Positions 1 to 8,820 of a DNA stretch of 64,000 nt are shown in pieces; the first letter of the stretch is position 1; each line of letters begins with the position of its first letter. The notes beneath the pieces were generated by a model, which saw only the letters and a program-made list of their open reading frames with translations, was not told where the DNA came from and ran no database searches. This stretch comes from Oscillospiraceae bacterium (GTDB taxonomy: Bacteria > Bacillota > Clostridia > Oscillospirales > QAMX01). The stretch is taken from the NCBI GenBank assembly GCA_015067825.1, contig SVLQ01000006.1, positions 88,148-152,147 of the forward strand, written 5' to 3'. A program made the translations under genes and the position numbers.

Positions 1-18
1 AATGATCTCAGCAGCCAT
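1..18 (-). CDS. possible N-terminus of the next gene downstream of thiI (CinA-like?), cut by window edge
   Basis: Only six codons are visible, reading MAAEII from an ATG at 18. CinA proteins typically begin M-K-A-E-I-I, so this could be the start of a cinA-like gene following thiI on the same strand. No convincing ribosome site lies at the usual distance; the nearest purine-rich stretch is about 17 nt away. The call rests on a very short match and is a suggestion only. Confidence 0.25.
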
Positions 19-50
19 TTTGCTTCACACAGCTTTCTTTTCGGGTTTTC

Positions 51-1244
51 TTACGCGCGGATCTGAAGGATCTCGGCGGCGGAGAGCGCGGCCGCAGTCA
101 GCGCTTCGACGTCGAGGGCTTCTTCGGCATCGAGCAGTTGCTGCATGCGCGGTTTGGTTTTGGGGTGTTTGGGCGTAAAGACCGTGCAGCAGTCTTCGTA
201 GGGCAGCGTGGAGATCTCGAAGGTACCCGTTTCGCGGGCAACGCGGATGATCTCCTCTTTGTCCATGCCGATCAGCGGGCGGAAGATCAGACGGTCGCAG
301 ACGGCGTTGGTGACGGCGAGCGCCTGCATCGTCTGCGAGGCGACCTGGCCGAGGCTTTCGCCGGTGATGACCGCGCCGCACGCTTCTTTTTCGGCGACGG
401 CGACGGAAATGCGCATCATGAAGCGGCGCAAAATCAGCGTAAAGAGATCTTCGGGGCAGTTATCGCGGATCTCTTCCATGATCTTCGCGGTGTTGACGAC
501 GTAGAGCTTGAAGCGGCCGCAGCGGCGGCTCATCTGCGCGGCGAGGTCGAGCACCTTCTGGCGCGCACGCATCGAGGTATACGGAGGGCTTTCGAAATGC
601 ACGGCGGTCAGCTCGACGCCGCGCTTGGCCATCATATGTCCGGCGACGGGGCTGTCGATGCCGCCGGAGAGCAGAAGGAGACCCTTGCCGCCGACGCCGA
701 CGGGCAGGCCGCCCGCACCCGGCAGCTTGCCGGCGTGGATATAGGCGGCGCGGTCGCGGATCTCGACGTAGACGACGAGTTCGGGATGGTCGAGCGAGAC
801 GGAAAGGTGCGGGAACGCATCGAGGATCGCACCGCCCGCTTCCATCGCGATCTCCGGCGAGGTCAGCGGAAAATGCTTGTCGCTGCGGCGCACCTCGCAC
901 TTAAAGGTGCGCGCCGATTCGAGCGCGTCGGCGCAATATTTCGGCACAAGGTCTAAGATCTGCGCCATGTCTTTTTCGCATTCGGCGGTGCGGCAGACGG
1001 CGACCACACCGTAGACCTGCTGCATCGCTTCGACGGCGACGTCGACGACTTCGGGCGTATTGCTCTCGCCTTCGGGGCGGATATAGACCGTCGACTGCAT
1101 GGCGCGCACGGAGAATTTGCCGATGCGGGCCAGGCGGTAGCGGACGTTTTTCAGAAGCTGCTCCTCAAACACACGGCGGTTCAGACCCTTAAGCACCATT
1201 TCGCCGCATTTTAAGAGGATCATTTCGTTGTAGACTGTGTTCAT
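51..1244 (-). CDS. thiI: tRNA 4-thiouridine synthetase ThiI
   Basis: ThiI adenylates U8 of tRNA and transfers sulfur to it, and can feed sulfur to thiamin thiazole synthesis. The 397-residue protein has a ferredoxin-like/THUMP region (about 55-165), then the PP-loop motif SGGIDS (about 193-198) of the adenylation domain. It ends without the C-terminal rhodanese domain of the E. coli enzyme, as is usual in Bacillota. A TTG start at 1253 is possible, but the ATG at 1244 sits about 10 nt after AAAGGA and is preferred. It lies 19 nt downstream of a cysteine desulfurase gene on the same strand, the expected sulfur donor, so the two probably form one operon. Confidence 0.95.
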   Translation of the reverse strand: MNTVYNEMILLKCGEMVLKGLNRRVFEEQLLKNVRYRLARIGKFSVRAMQSTVYIRPEGESNTPEVVDVAVEAMQQVYGVVAVCRTAECEKDMAQILDLVPKYCADALESARTFKCEVRRSDKHFPLTSPEIAMEAGGAILDAFPHLSVSLDHPELVVYVEIRDRAAYIHAGKLPGAGGLPVGVGGKGLLLLSGGIDSPVAGHMMAKRGVELTAVHFESPPYTSMRARQKVLDLAAQMSRRCGRFKLYVVNTAKIMEEIRDNCPEDLFTLILRRFMMRISVAVAEKEACGAVITGESLGQVASQTMQALAVTNAVCDRLIFRPLIGMDKEEIIRVARETGTFEISTLPYEDCCTVFTPKHPKTKPRMQQLLDAEEALDVEALTAAALSAAEILQIRA

Positions 1245-1263
1245 GTTATCCAAATCCTTTCGG

Positions 1264-2400
1264 TCAGTTCTTCTTTGGGCGGAGTTCTTCGATCACTTCG
1301 GCGAGAGTCGCCGCAAAGCGATCGAGGTCTGCGGTCGTGGTCGCAGCGTCGACGGAAACGCGCATCACACCGGCGAGCGCATCGCGTTCCAGCGGCAGCG
1401 AACCGAACACGTGGCTCGGCTTACCCTTGCCGCAGGCGGATCCGGTCGAGATATAGATCCCGCGCTGCGTCAGCGCGTGCATCACGGTCTCGCCGCGCAG
1501 ACCGCGCACGGTCAGGGCGAAAATGCCGCCGGCCTCACCGGGCGAGACGATCTCGGCGCGCGGGCAAACCGCCGCCAGCCGCGCAAGCGCGTACTCCCGG
1601 AGCTCGTTGAGCTTCGCCTCTTCGACCGGGGCTTTGGCCGCAGCCGCCAGCGAAGCGATCAGCGGGGTCGGCTCGGTACCGGGGGCGAGGCCGTGCTCCT
1701 GGCCGCCGCCGTAGACCGTTGGCAGCAGGCGCACGCCTTTCTTGACGTACAGGGCGCCGATGCCCTTGGGCGCGTGGACTTTGTGCCCGCTCAGCGAGAG
1801 CAGGTCGACGCCCAGCGTCCGCACGTTCACCGGGATCTTTTTATAGGCCTGCACGGCGTCGGTGTGGAAGAGGATCTCCGGGCGGATGCGTTTGACCGCG
1901 CGGCACGCCTCTTTGACCGGTTGCAGAGTACCCAATTCGTTGTTGACGAGCATCAGCGAGACCAAAATCGTGTCGTCGCGGACGGCGCGCGCGACCTGCT
2001 CGGCCGAGATATGGCCGGAGGCGTCGGGCGCGAGATAGGTCGCCGAGAAGCCCTCTTTTTCGAGCGAGCGCACGGTTTCCAAAACGGCAGGGTGTTCGAT
2101 CGCCGAGGTGATGATATGTCCGCCGCGGCGGGCGTACCGTTTGGCCGCACCGAGGATGGCGAAATTATCGGCGTAGGTACCGCCGGGCGTGAAGATCAGC
2201 TCGCCGCGCTCGGCACCGATCGAAGCGGCGACGGCCTCGCGGGAATCGGCGACGAGGCGCTCGGCGGAGAAGCCGAGATCGTGGAGCGAGGAGGGGTTGC
2301 CGAAGCATTCGCAGGCCGCGCAGAAGGCTTCTTTGGCCGCCGGGCTGACCGCAGTCGTGGCGGCGTTATCGAGATAGATCGTATCGTGCAAAAAAATCAT
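1264..2400 (-). CDS. cysteine desulfurase, NifS/IscS family (ThiI partner)
   Basis: A PLP-dependent class V aminotransferase-fold enzyme that takes sulfur from cysteine as a persulfide. Visible features are the N-terminal YLDNAATT, the PLP-binding lysine in SGHKVHAPKG, and the active-site cysteine loop TGSACGKGKPSH near the C-terminus. Its 378-residue length is normal for the family. It lies directly upstream of thiI, matching the dedicated NifS-type donor found beside thiI in Bacillota. The ATG at 2400 has AAGG immediately before it; a TTG three codons later (2391) has better spacing and could be the true start. Confidence 0.93.
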   Translation of the reverse strand: MIFLHDTIYLDNAATTAVSPAAKEAFCAACECFGNPSSLHDLGFSAERLVADSREAVAASIGAERGELIFTPGGTYADNFAILGAAKRYARRGGHIITSAIEHPAVLETVRSLEKEGFSATYLAPDASGHISAEQVARAVRDDTILVSLMLVNNELGTLQPVKEACRAVKRIRPEILFHTDAVQAYKKIPVNVRTLGVDLLSLSGHKVHAPKGIGALYVKKGVRLLPTVYGGGQEHGLAPGTEPTPLIASLAAAAKAPVEEAKLNELREYALARLAAVCPRAEIVSPGEAGGIFALTVRGLRGETVMHALTQRGIYISTGSACGKGKPSHVFGSLPLERDALAGVMRVSVDAATTTADLDRFAATLAEVIEELRPKKN

Positions 2401-2528
2401 CCTTATTCCGATCGCAGACGAGCGTGTCTGCGGTGTTCATACCAATACAATTTATATTATAGCACAAATCCCCTCCGTTTCGGAAGAGCAAACGGCGCAA
2501 AAAAGAAAAAATATCCGCCGGCAGCCTC

Positions 2529-2557
2529 TCGACGGGTGCGGATTTCTGTGATATAAT
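2529..2557 (+). promoter_or_regulatory. sigma-A promoter for ksgA
   Basis: TCGACG (2529-2534), a 17-bp spacer and a perfect TATAAT (2552-2557) lie 43 nt before the ksgA start. The -35 box is weak. Confidence 0.6.
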
Positions 2558-2600
2558 AAAGTTAAACTGGGAAGTATGCGGGAAAGGGGCGAGGAACAGA

Positions 2601-3470
2601 ATGGAATATTGCAGCGTGCAGGGGGTTAAGGCGCTCTGCGAGGAGTTCGGATTCCGTTTTACCAAAAGTCTGGGGCAGAATTTTCTCGTCTCGCCGCAGA
2701 CGGCTGCGCGCATCGCCGATGCGGGGTTGGCCGACAAAGAGACCACCGTTTTGGAGATCGGCCCCGGCTTTGGGGCGATGACGGCCGCGCTCGCCGAGCG
2801 CGCCGGACGCGTGGTTGCCCTCGAGCTCGACCGTTCGCTTTTCCCGGTGCTGGAAAAAACGCTCGCGGAGTTTGATAACGTCACGGTTTGCGAAGGCGAC
2901 GTTTTAAAGACCGATCTGGCCGCACTCTTTGCCGGCGACACAAATCCGCACCGCTGCGTGACAGCAAACCTTCCTTATTATATCACGACCAAAACGATCC
3001 TGCTCCTGCTCTCCTCGCACCTCTTCGAGCGGATCACCGTGATGATCCAGAAGGAGGCGGCTGACAAGATCGTCGCCGCGCCGGGGTCGGAGCAATGGTG
3101 CCTCTTTTCGCTGCTCTGTAACTACTACGCCGAGACCAAGCTCGTCTTCACCGTTCCCCGCTCGGCGTTTTCGCCGCAGCCGGGCGTTGAGAGCGCGGTC
3201 GTGCGGCTCACGCCTGTGAAGCGCTTGGAGGAAGCGGAGGAGGCATGGTTTTTAAAGATCGCCGACGCCGTGTTTGCGATGCGCAGAAAAACGATCGCCA
3301 ACTGCTTGAAAGCGCTTTTGCCGGCCGAAACGCTGGCCCAAGCCGCGCAGACTGCCGGGATCGACACCGCCCGCCGCGGCGAGAGCCTGACGGTTGCCGA
3401 AGGGATGGCGCTCGCGCAGGCCGTGCAGCAAATAACACAAACAAGCCACACAAAAAAATCAATTTGTTAA
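2601..3470 (+). CDS. rsmA: 16S rRNA dimethyladenosine transferase RsmA/KsgA
   Basis: Dimethylates two adjacent adenosines in the 3' terminal helix 45 of 16S rRNA using S-adenosylmethionine, late in 30S assembly. The 289-residue protein shows the family start with SLGQNFL, the SAM-binding EIGPGFGAMT motif and the catalytic NLPYY motif around residue 125. Length is typical. The ATG at 2601 follows GAGGAAC. It has its own promoter, is divergent from the desulfurase-thiI operon and is followed by the separately promoted pckG. Confidence 0.96.
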   Translation: MEYCSVQGVKALCEEFGFRFTKSLGQNFLVSPQTAARIADAGLADKETTVLEIGPGFGAMTAALAERAGRVVALELDRSLFPVLEKTLAEFDNVTVCEGDVLKTDLAALFAGDTNPHRCVTANLPYYITTKTILLLLSSHLFERITVMIQKEAADKIVAAPGSEQWCLFSLLCNYYAETKLVFTVPRSAFSPQPGVESAVVRLTPVKRLEEAEEAWFLKIADAVFAMRRKTIANCLKALLPAETLAQAAQTAGIDTARRGESLTVAEGMALAQAVQQITQTSHTKKSIC

Positions 3471-3481
3471 CAAAATAATAG

Positions 3482-3510
3482 TTGCATAAACGGTAAAAAT
3501 AAGATATAAT
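3482..3510 (+). promoter_or_regulatory. sigma-A promoter for pckG
   Basis: TTGCAT (3482-3487), a 17-bp spacer and TATAAT (3505-3510) lie 74 nt before the pckG start codon, just after the ksgA stop. Confidence 0.8.
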
Positions 3511-3584
3511 ATGTAAAGCAATGCTCAGAGGATGGCCTTTGAGCAGACAAGCTGATTTTTATGTACCGAAAGGAGTTCATAAAC

Positions 3585-5375
3585 ATGGCACTGACCACCA
3601 ACAAAGCCGTTCTGAACTGGATCGACGAGATGGCCGCTATGACCACGCCGGACAACATCGTCTGGATCGACGGCAGCGAAGAACAGGCGGAAGCCCTCCG
3701 CGCACAGGCTGTTGCGACGGGCGAAATGATCAAACTCAACCAGGAAAAACTCCCCGGCTGCTACTACCACCGCACCGCAGTCAACGACGTTGCTCGCGTT
3801 GAAGGCCGCACCTTTATCTGCGCCCCGACCAAGGAACTCGCGGGCCCGACCAACAACTGGATGGATCCGGCCGAAGCTTACGCGATGGCTTCCGAGATCT
3901 TCAAGGGCTCGATGAAGGGCCGCACCATGTACGTTATCCCCTTCTCCATGGGCGCGATCGGCTCTCCGTTTGCCAAAGTCGGTATCGAACTGACCGACTC
4001 GATCTACGTCGTTCTCAACATGCGCATCATGACCCGCACGGGTAAAGCCGTCCTCGATATGCTGGGCGACAGCGAAGACTTCGTGCACGGTCTGCACGCC
4101 AAGTGCGACATCGACGAAGAAAAGCGTTACATCCTGCAGTTCCCGCAGGACAACACGATCTGGTCCTGCAACTCCGGCTACGGCGGCAACGTCCTGCTGG
4201 GCAAGAAGTGCTTCGCGCTGCGTATCGCTTCGTACCAGGGCTGGAAAGAAGGCTGGATGGCCGAGCATATGCTCATCCTCGGCATCGAACAGCCCAACGG
4301 CGAAACCAAGTATATCTCCGCGGCGTTCCCGTCTGCCTGCGGCAAGACCAACCTTGCCATGCTGATCCCGCCGAAGGAATACCTCGAAAAAGGCTACAAG
4401 GTCTGGTGTGTCGGTGACGATATCGCCTGGCTGCGCATCAACGAAAACGGCGGCCTGAGCGCCGTCAACCCGGAAGCCGGCTTCTTCGGCGTCGCCCCGG
4501 GCACCAACGAAAAGTCCAACCCCAACGCCCTCGCCTCCACCCGCAAGGGCACCATCTTCACCAACGTCGTCTACAACCAGAACGACGGCACGGTGTGGTG
4601 GGAAGGTCTCGATAAGAACCCGCCGAAGGGCTGCGACGACTGGAAGGGCAATCCGTGGGATCCGGAATCCGGCGTCAAGGGCGCGCATCCGAACTCCCGC
4701 TTCACCGCTCCGGCCGCGAACTGCCCCTGCATCTCCCCGAAGTGGGAAGATCCTGCCGGCGTTCCGCTGTCCGCCATCGTCTTCGGCGGCCGCCGCGCCA
4801 AGTGCGCTCCGCTGGTCTACCAGTCCCGCGACTGGAACCACGGTGTCTTCGTTGGCTCGATCATGGCTTCCGAAACCACTGCCGCTGCTTCCGGCGCGGT
4901 CGGCGTTGTCCGTCGTGACCCGATGGCCATGCTCCCGTTCTGCGGCTACAACATGGGCGACTACTGGCAGCACTGGCTCGACATGGGCAAGAAGCTGACC
5001 AACCCGCCGAAGGTGTTCAACGTCAACTGGTTCCGTCTCAACGAAAACGGCAAGTTCATGTGGCCGGGCTTCGGCGACAACTTCCGCGTCCTTGAATGGA
5101 TCCTGAAGCGCTGCGAAGGCTCCGTCGGCGCCGACGAAACCGCCATCGGTTACGTCCCGAAGGCTGAAGACATCAACCTCGAAGGCCTCGATTACACCAT
5201 CGAAGGCGACAAGAAGATGGATATCGACGCTCTGCGCGAAATCCTCAAGGTTGAACCGTCCTACTGGCTCGAAGACGTTGCGAGCATCAAGGAACTGTAT
5301 GCCAAATTCGGCACGCACCTCCCGAAGGAACTCGCCGACGAACTCGATCGCCTCGAAGCCAACCTCACGAAATAA
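3585..5375 (+). CDS. pckG: phosphoenolpyruvate carboxykinase, GTP-dependent
   Basis: Interconverts oxaloacetate + GTP and PEP + CO2 + GDP; in fermenters it often runs in the carboxylating direction. The protein of about 596 residues carries the GTP-PEPCK P-loop with its reactive cysteine (PSACGKTN), the kinase-2 stretch GDDIAWLR and the C-terminal FCGYNMGDYWQHW block of the GTP-type family, which is unrelated in sequence to the ATP-type enzyme. An in-frame ATG eight codons earlier exists, but AAGGAG is correctly spaced for 3585. It is a single-gene unit with its own promoter and a strong terminator. Codon use is strongly biased to C/G-ending codons, suggesting high expression. Confidence 0.97.
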   Translation: MALTTNKAVLNWIDEMAAMTTPDNIVWIDGSEEQAEALRAQAVATGEMIKLNQEKLPGCYYHRTAVNDVARVEGRTFICAPTKELAGPTNNWMDPAEAYAMASEIFKGSMKGRTMYVIPFSMGAIGSPFAKVGIELTDSIYVVLNMRIMTRTGKAVLDMLGDSEDFVHGLHAKCDIDEEKRYILQFPQDNTIWSCNSGYGGNVLLGKKCFALRIASYQGWKEGWMAEHMLILGIEQPNGETKYISAAFPSACGKTNLAMLIPPKEYLEKGYKVWCVGDDIAWLRINENGGLSAVNPEAGFFGVAPGTNEKSNPNALASTRKGTIFTNVVYNQNDGTVWWEGLDKNPPKGCDDWKGNPWDPESGVKGAHPNSRFTAPAANCPCISPKWEDPAGVPLSAIVFGGRRAKCAPLVYQSRDWNHGVFVGSIMASETTAAASGAVGVVRRDPMAMLPFCGYNMGDYWQHWLDMGKKLTNPPKVFNVNWFRLNENGKFMWPGFGDNFRVLEWILKRCEGSVGADETAIGYVPKAEDINLEGLDYTIEGDKKMDIDALREILKVEPSYWLEDVASIKELYAKFGTHLPKELADELDRLEANLTK

Positions 5376-5389
5376 GTGAAATAAGCTTG

Positions 5390-5428
5390 ATCGCCCCGTG
5401 TGCTTAGTGCACACGGGGCGATTTTTTT
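5390..5428 (+). terminator. intrinsic terminator of pckG
   Basis: Perfect 14-bp stem (5390-5403 with 5409-5422), a 5-nt loop and a run of seven T (5422-5428), 14 nt after the pckG stop. Confidence 0.93.
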
Positions 5429-5438
5429 CGTTTACGGT

Positions 5439-6686
5439 TTATGAAATTGGCGTACAAAGCAGTAATTTACCATCCGTCTGGACTACGGCCGCACCGTCGG
5501 CGGAAACAGCGATCAGCTTGCCCAAAACAGAACGAACGGTGTCGGTTTGGGGATTACAAAAAACAGTTTCTCCGTCATCGGTAGCGGCGATCAACATATC
5601 GCCGATGTAGTCGATCACACGCGCAAGGTGCATTCCCGGCGGCGGGACATCCGTTTGGTTGCGGTTACCGGCCTCCATTTTGATCAGCGCGACAAATTCA
5701 TCAGGAACTTGCTGCGAAATCACCGGATACGGCGTACCGGCCGTATCCGACGGCTCCGGAAGCGGCCAAAAGGCGTATTCCCGCGAATCCAGTCCATAGC
5801 GGAACGCACCGTAGATACCGTTCAGTTCGGCAACCGCCCACAGAACGTTGTCGGCGGTCAGCGTATGGCGAAAAATCCGCAGCGTTCCCACGCCGGTCAG
5901 GTCGATCACACGGTCGAATGCGCTGCGCTGGGCAAGAATTTCCTTGCCGCTTTCCATGTCGATGAGATATTGATTCATATCAAAAGAAAGCAAATAGCGA
6001 AAATCCTCGCTGACGTCGTAGAGATCGCCGGTGTTGCCACCCAGATTCGTCCACTCCCAGTCAAACCACGGCAATTCCGCAAAATACACCGTGCGGAACG
6101 GTTGGAAATCGTGGTCGACGGCGATATATCCGCCCGTCAGGACGATCAGATAGCCGTAGCTCTTCACGCGGATACCTAAGGGGTGACCGTAGGAAGCGAT
6201 CCCGGATGAGATGACCACGCCGTTTTCCACACCGTGCAGGCGGGAATCCACCGAGATTTCGCCAAGTACCTCTCCGCTGCGGCTGTCGAGCCAAATCAGC
6301 TTTTCCGCTTCGTTAGCGCGTTTGACCGATAGCACAAGACTGCCCTCGGCCGTGCGGTAGGGCTTGTTTGCGATATCCGCACTTGCGTGCAGGCGGTATC
6401 CCTGCGGCAGTGACAGTACCGCCGCGGAAAACCCATCGGCTATAATTTGCGGTTCGGATTGTGCAGGAACTGACAATGCGGTTTGTGGTGGGACAGAGGT
6501 CGTTTGCACCGAGGTGGTTTGCACGGAATACGACACGGATTGCTCGGTCTGCACAGTCGTATGTACCGCTGTAACCGTTTCCGTCGTCGTTTCAGACGAC
6601 ACTTCTTCTCCGCGACCACAGGCGGTCCCAACGCATACAAACGTAAGCAGCAGCAGAATGATCCGAAAAAGCTTCGTTCCAAACAC
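5439..6686 (-). CDS. putative secreted lipoprotein of unknown function
   Basis: No family recognised. The N-terminus is basic and then hydrophobic, with a stretch ending VGTAC that may be a non-canonical lipobox, followed by a long Thr/Ser/Val/Gln-rich linker (roughly residues 30-75). That is the layout of an exported protein tethered outside the membrane. The C-terminal 330 residues contain repeated short beta-strand-like segments with Gly/Asp turns, perhaps a propeller-type fold (inference). GTG at 6686 is chosen because GGAGG lies 9 nt upstream; an ATG at 6710 in the same frame lacks a clear ribosome site but would add basic residues to the signal peptide. It is monocistronic and divergent from the next pair. 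Confidence 0.6.
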   Translation of the reverse strand: MFGTKLFRIILLLLTFVCVGTACGRGEEVSSETTTETVTAVHTTVQTEQSVSYSVQTTSVQTTSVPPQTALSVPAQSEPQIIADGFSAAVLSLPQGYRLHASADIANKPYRTAEGSLVLSVKRANEAEKLIWLDSRSGEVLGEISVDSRLHGVENGVVISSGIASYGHPLGIRVKSYGYLIVLTGGYIAVDHDFQPFRTVYFAELPWFDWEWTNLGGNTGDLYDVSEDFRYLLSFDMNQYLIDMESGKEILAQRSAFDRVIDLTGVGTLRIFRHTLTADNVLWAVAELNGIYGAFRYGLDSREYAFWPLPEPSDTAGTPYPVISQQVPDEFVALIKMEAGNRNQTDVPPPGMHLARVIDYIGDMLIAATDDGETVFCNPQTDTVRSVLGKLIAVSADGAAVVQTDGKLLLCTPIS

Positions 6687-6738
6687 TTGAAATCGCCTCC
6701 GTTTCATCATTTTCTGTTAGCCGCAGTTTTCTAATGTA

Positions 6739-6767
6739 ATTATACCATTTCTTCCATATTTCTGCAA
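6739..6767 (-). promoter_or_regulatory. sigma-A promoter of the lipoprotein gene
   Basis: On the minus strand TTGCAG (6767-6762), a 17-bp spacer and TATAAT (6744-6739) lie about 50 nt before the chosen GTG start. Confidence 0.78.
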
Positions 6768-6831
6768 CTTTTTTTTGCAAATACACTTTTTTTTCAACAA
6801 AACACTTTTGTTGACTTTTTTATTTTTCCGA

Positions 6832-6860
6832 TTGACTTTCCGACTGCAGCGGGGTATAAT
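6832..6860 (+). promoter_or_regulatory. sigma-A promoter of the phosphodiesterase/metallophosphoesterase pair
   Basis: TTGACT (6832-6837), a 17-bp spacer and TATAAT (6855-6860) lie 31 nt before the start codon at 6892. The upstream region is T-rich and may act as an UP-like element. Confidence 0.85.
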
Positions 6861-6891
6861 GGAGAAAAGCATTGCGACAGGAGGAGAACCG

Positions 6892-7662
6892 ATGAAAGTT
6901 TTGCTGATTTTGTCGGACGGGATGCGCCCGGACAGTCTGACCGGGATCCCGTTTATCGAAGAACTGAAACAAAAGGGAACCTACGCGCTCGACGCGCAAA
7001 CGGTGATGCCGTCGGTGACGCTGCCGTGCCATATGTCGCTGTTCCACAGCGTTGATCCCGACCGCCACGGCGTGACCACAAACACCTACACGCCGCAGGT
7101 GCGCCCGATCAACGGCATCTGCGAACAGGTCAAGCTGGCCGGCAAAACGAGCGCGATTTTTTATAATTGGGAGGAGATCCGCGATCTCGCCCGTCCCGGC
7201 TCGAACATCCGAAACGCCGAATTTTTCTCCGGCCGCATTTACGGCTACGAACGCGCCAACGCCTACCTCTGCGACCGCGCCAAGGCGCTGCTCTGCTCCG
7301 ACGATGCGCCCGACTTCACCTTCCTCTACCTCGGTTGGTGCGACGGCGCCGGCCACGACAACGGCTGGATGAGCGAAGAATACATGCGCTCGGTGCGCGG
7401 GACGATCGGTATGGTCGAAGATCTGGTCAAGGCGCTGCCCGAAGACTTCGCCGTGATCCTCACCGCCGACCACGGCGGCCACAACCGCTCCCACGGCAGC
7501 GACTGTGCGGAAGACATGACGATCCCGGTATTCTTCTGCGGCGAGCCGTTTGCAGCGGGTCAGACCGTAGAAAACCTGACGATCAAAGATATCGCCCCGA
7601 CGGTTATGAAGCTCCTCGGCGGCGAAAACGCCCCCGAATGGGAAGGCAGATCCATTCTCTGA
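6892..7662 (+). CDS. alkaline-phosphatase-superfamily phosphodiesterase/nucleotide pyrophosphatase-like
   Basis: A 256-residue soluble protein of the type I phosphodiesterase/AlkP fold. Metal ligands are suggested by the N-terminal ILSDGMRPDSL, the nucleophile loop SVTLPCHMSLF (Thr as likely nucleophile) and the C-terminal TADHGGHNRSHG. It is short compared with secreted NPP-type members and has no signal peptide, so it probably acts on a cytoplasmic phosphodiester or phosphonate. ATG at 6892 follows an AGGAGG site; the reading frame is open further upstream, but that start would lie before the promoter. It forms an operon with the metallophosphoesterase that starts 52 nt downstream. Substrate unknown. 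Confidence 0.83.
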   Translation: MKVLLILSDGMRPDSLTGIPFIEELKQKGTYALDAQTVMPSVTLPCHMSLFHSVDPDRHGVTTNTYTPQVRPINGICEQVKLAGKTSAIFYNWEEIRDLARPGSNIRNAEFFSGRIYGYERANAYLCDRAKALLCSDDAPDFTFLYLGWCDGAGHDNGWMSEEYMRSVRGTIGMVEDLVKALPEDFAVILTADHGGHNRSHGSDCAEDMTIPVFFCGEPFAAGQTVENLTIKDIAPTVMKLLGGENAPEWEGRSIL

Positions 7663-7714
7663 CCGCAGCGGCGATCAGCATAGTTTTTCAATCGAACCAG
7701 AAACGGAGTTACAT

Positions 7715-8710
7715 ATGATCACACTGAAAAAACAACCCGACCGCGACTTCCTGATCCTCAACCTGACCGACCCGCAGCTCGACGACGAAGAATGGGATAA
7801 ATACCGCTACCGCCATACCATCGAAACCACGCTGAACGAGCTGATCGAACGCGTCAAGCCCGGCTTGATCACCGTCAGCGGTGACATCGCGTGGGCGGGC
7901 CAGCGCGTTTCCTACCAGAAATTTGCCGACCTCATCGACAGCTACGGCATTCCGTGGGCGCCGGTTTGGGGCAACCACGACAACCAGGGCGGCCCCGACG
8001 AAGTGAACTACGTCGCCGACCTCTACCTCTCGTACGCAAACTGCGTTTACGAAAAGGGCGATCCGGCGATGGGCAACGGCAACTACGTTATCCGCATCGA
8101 AGAAGACGGCAAGCCCGTGACCGGCGTTTTCATGATCGACTCGCACGACCACTCGCCGTGGGTCAACGAAAAGGGCGAAGATACCAGCGAATGGGCGAAG
8201 CTCGACCCGATCCAGCTCGACTGGTACCGCGAACAGGTCAACGCGCTGAAGGCCGACGGCTGCAACGACAGCGCGATCGTCCTGCACATCCCGATCTACG
8301 CCTACCGCGAAGCGGCTGCCGCCGCTTTCCGCGAAGGGTTCGACTTAAAGGCGATCAAGCCCGAAGAGAGCTACGGCCACGCTTGTTGGAACGAAGGCTA
8401 CACCGACTCCTACGGCGTCATGTACGAGGGCATTTGCAGCTATCCCGCCGACGAAGGCATGATGGATCTGATCTGCGAGCTCGGCTCGACCCGCCACGTC
8501 GTCTGCGGCCACGACCATGTCAATAGCACCGTGATCCAATACCGCGGCGTCAAGCTGATCTACGGTCTGAAGACCGGTCTCGGTTGCTACTACAACGAGC
8601 TGCTCAACGGCGGAACCGTGCTGAAGGTAACCAAAGACGGTGTCACCGACGTCTGGCACGAATCGGTCCCCATTCCGGCCGATTGCCTAAAAAAAGAAGA
8701 AGACGAATAA
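7715..8710 (+). CDS. calcineurin-like metallophosphoesterase (DCR2-type)
   Basis: A 331-residue calcineurin-fold phosphoesterase. The metal-binding signature is visible in order: LTDPQL (D-x-H position replaced by D-P-Q), SGDIAWAG, WGNHDN, a central HIPIYAY and the C-terminal VCGHDHVNS. It resembles the two tandem enzymes at 18328 and 19404, which keep a fuller D-x-H site (LTDMHI, LTDLHI). The substituted first His may alter metal use. It has no signal peptide, so it is cytoplasmic. It is co-transcribed with the AlkP-family enzyme, suggesting joint processing of a phosphodiester-linked compound (inference). Confidence 0.85.
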   Translation: MITLKKQPDRDFLILNLTDPQLDDEEWDKYRYRHTIETTLNELIERVKPGLITVSGDIAWAGQRVSYQKFADLIDSYGIPWAPVWGNHDNQGGPDEVNYVADLYLSYANCVYEKGDPAMGNGNYVIRIEEDGKPVTGVFMIDSHDHSPWVNEKGEDTSEWAKLDPIQLDWYREQVNALKADGCNDSAIVLHIPIYAYREAAAAAFREGFDLKAIKPEESYGHACWNEGYTDSYGVMYEGICSYPADEGMMDLICELGSTRHVVCGHDHVNSTVIQYRGVKLIYGLKTGLGCYYNELLNGGTVLKVTKDGVTDVWHESVPIPADCLKKEEDE

Positions 8711-8779
8711 AAGAGAACCGTGCGACTGTAGGGGAGAGTCTCCGTGCCCTTCCGCAGTTTCGGTCGCCGCATATCGTAA

Positions 8780-8815
8780 AAACCCCGGCTGTTACGCAAA
8801 TAACAGCCGGGGTTT
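8780..8815. terminator. bidirectional terminator between convergent genes
   Basis: A perfect 15-bp stem (8780-8794 with 8801-8815) and 6-nt loop with A/T-rich ends serves both the metallophosphoesterase gene (+) and the PPOX-family gene (-). Confidence 0.85.
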
Positions 8816-8820
8816 CTCAT

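Noticed and set aside
138..956. Long open frame opposite thiI (272 codons)
   Set aside because: Antisense to thiI; produced by the high-GC codon bias of the real gene and without ribosome site or recognisable protein motifs.
3525..5414. 629-codon frame antisense to pckG
   Set aside because: Mirror of the strongly biased pckG codons; PEPCK motifs prove the plus strand is coding.
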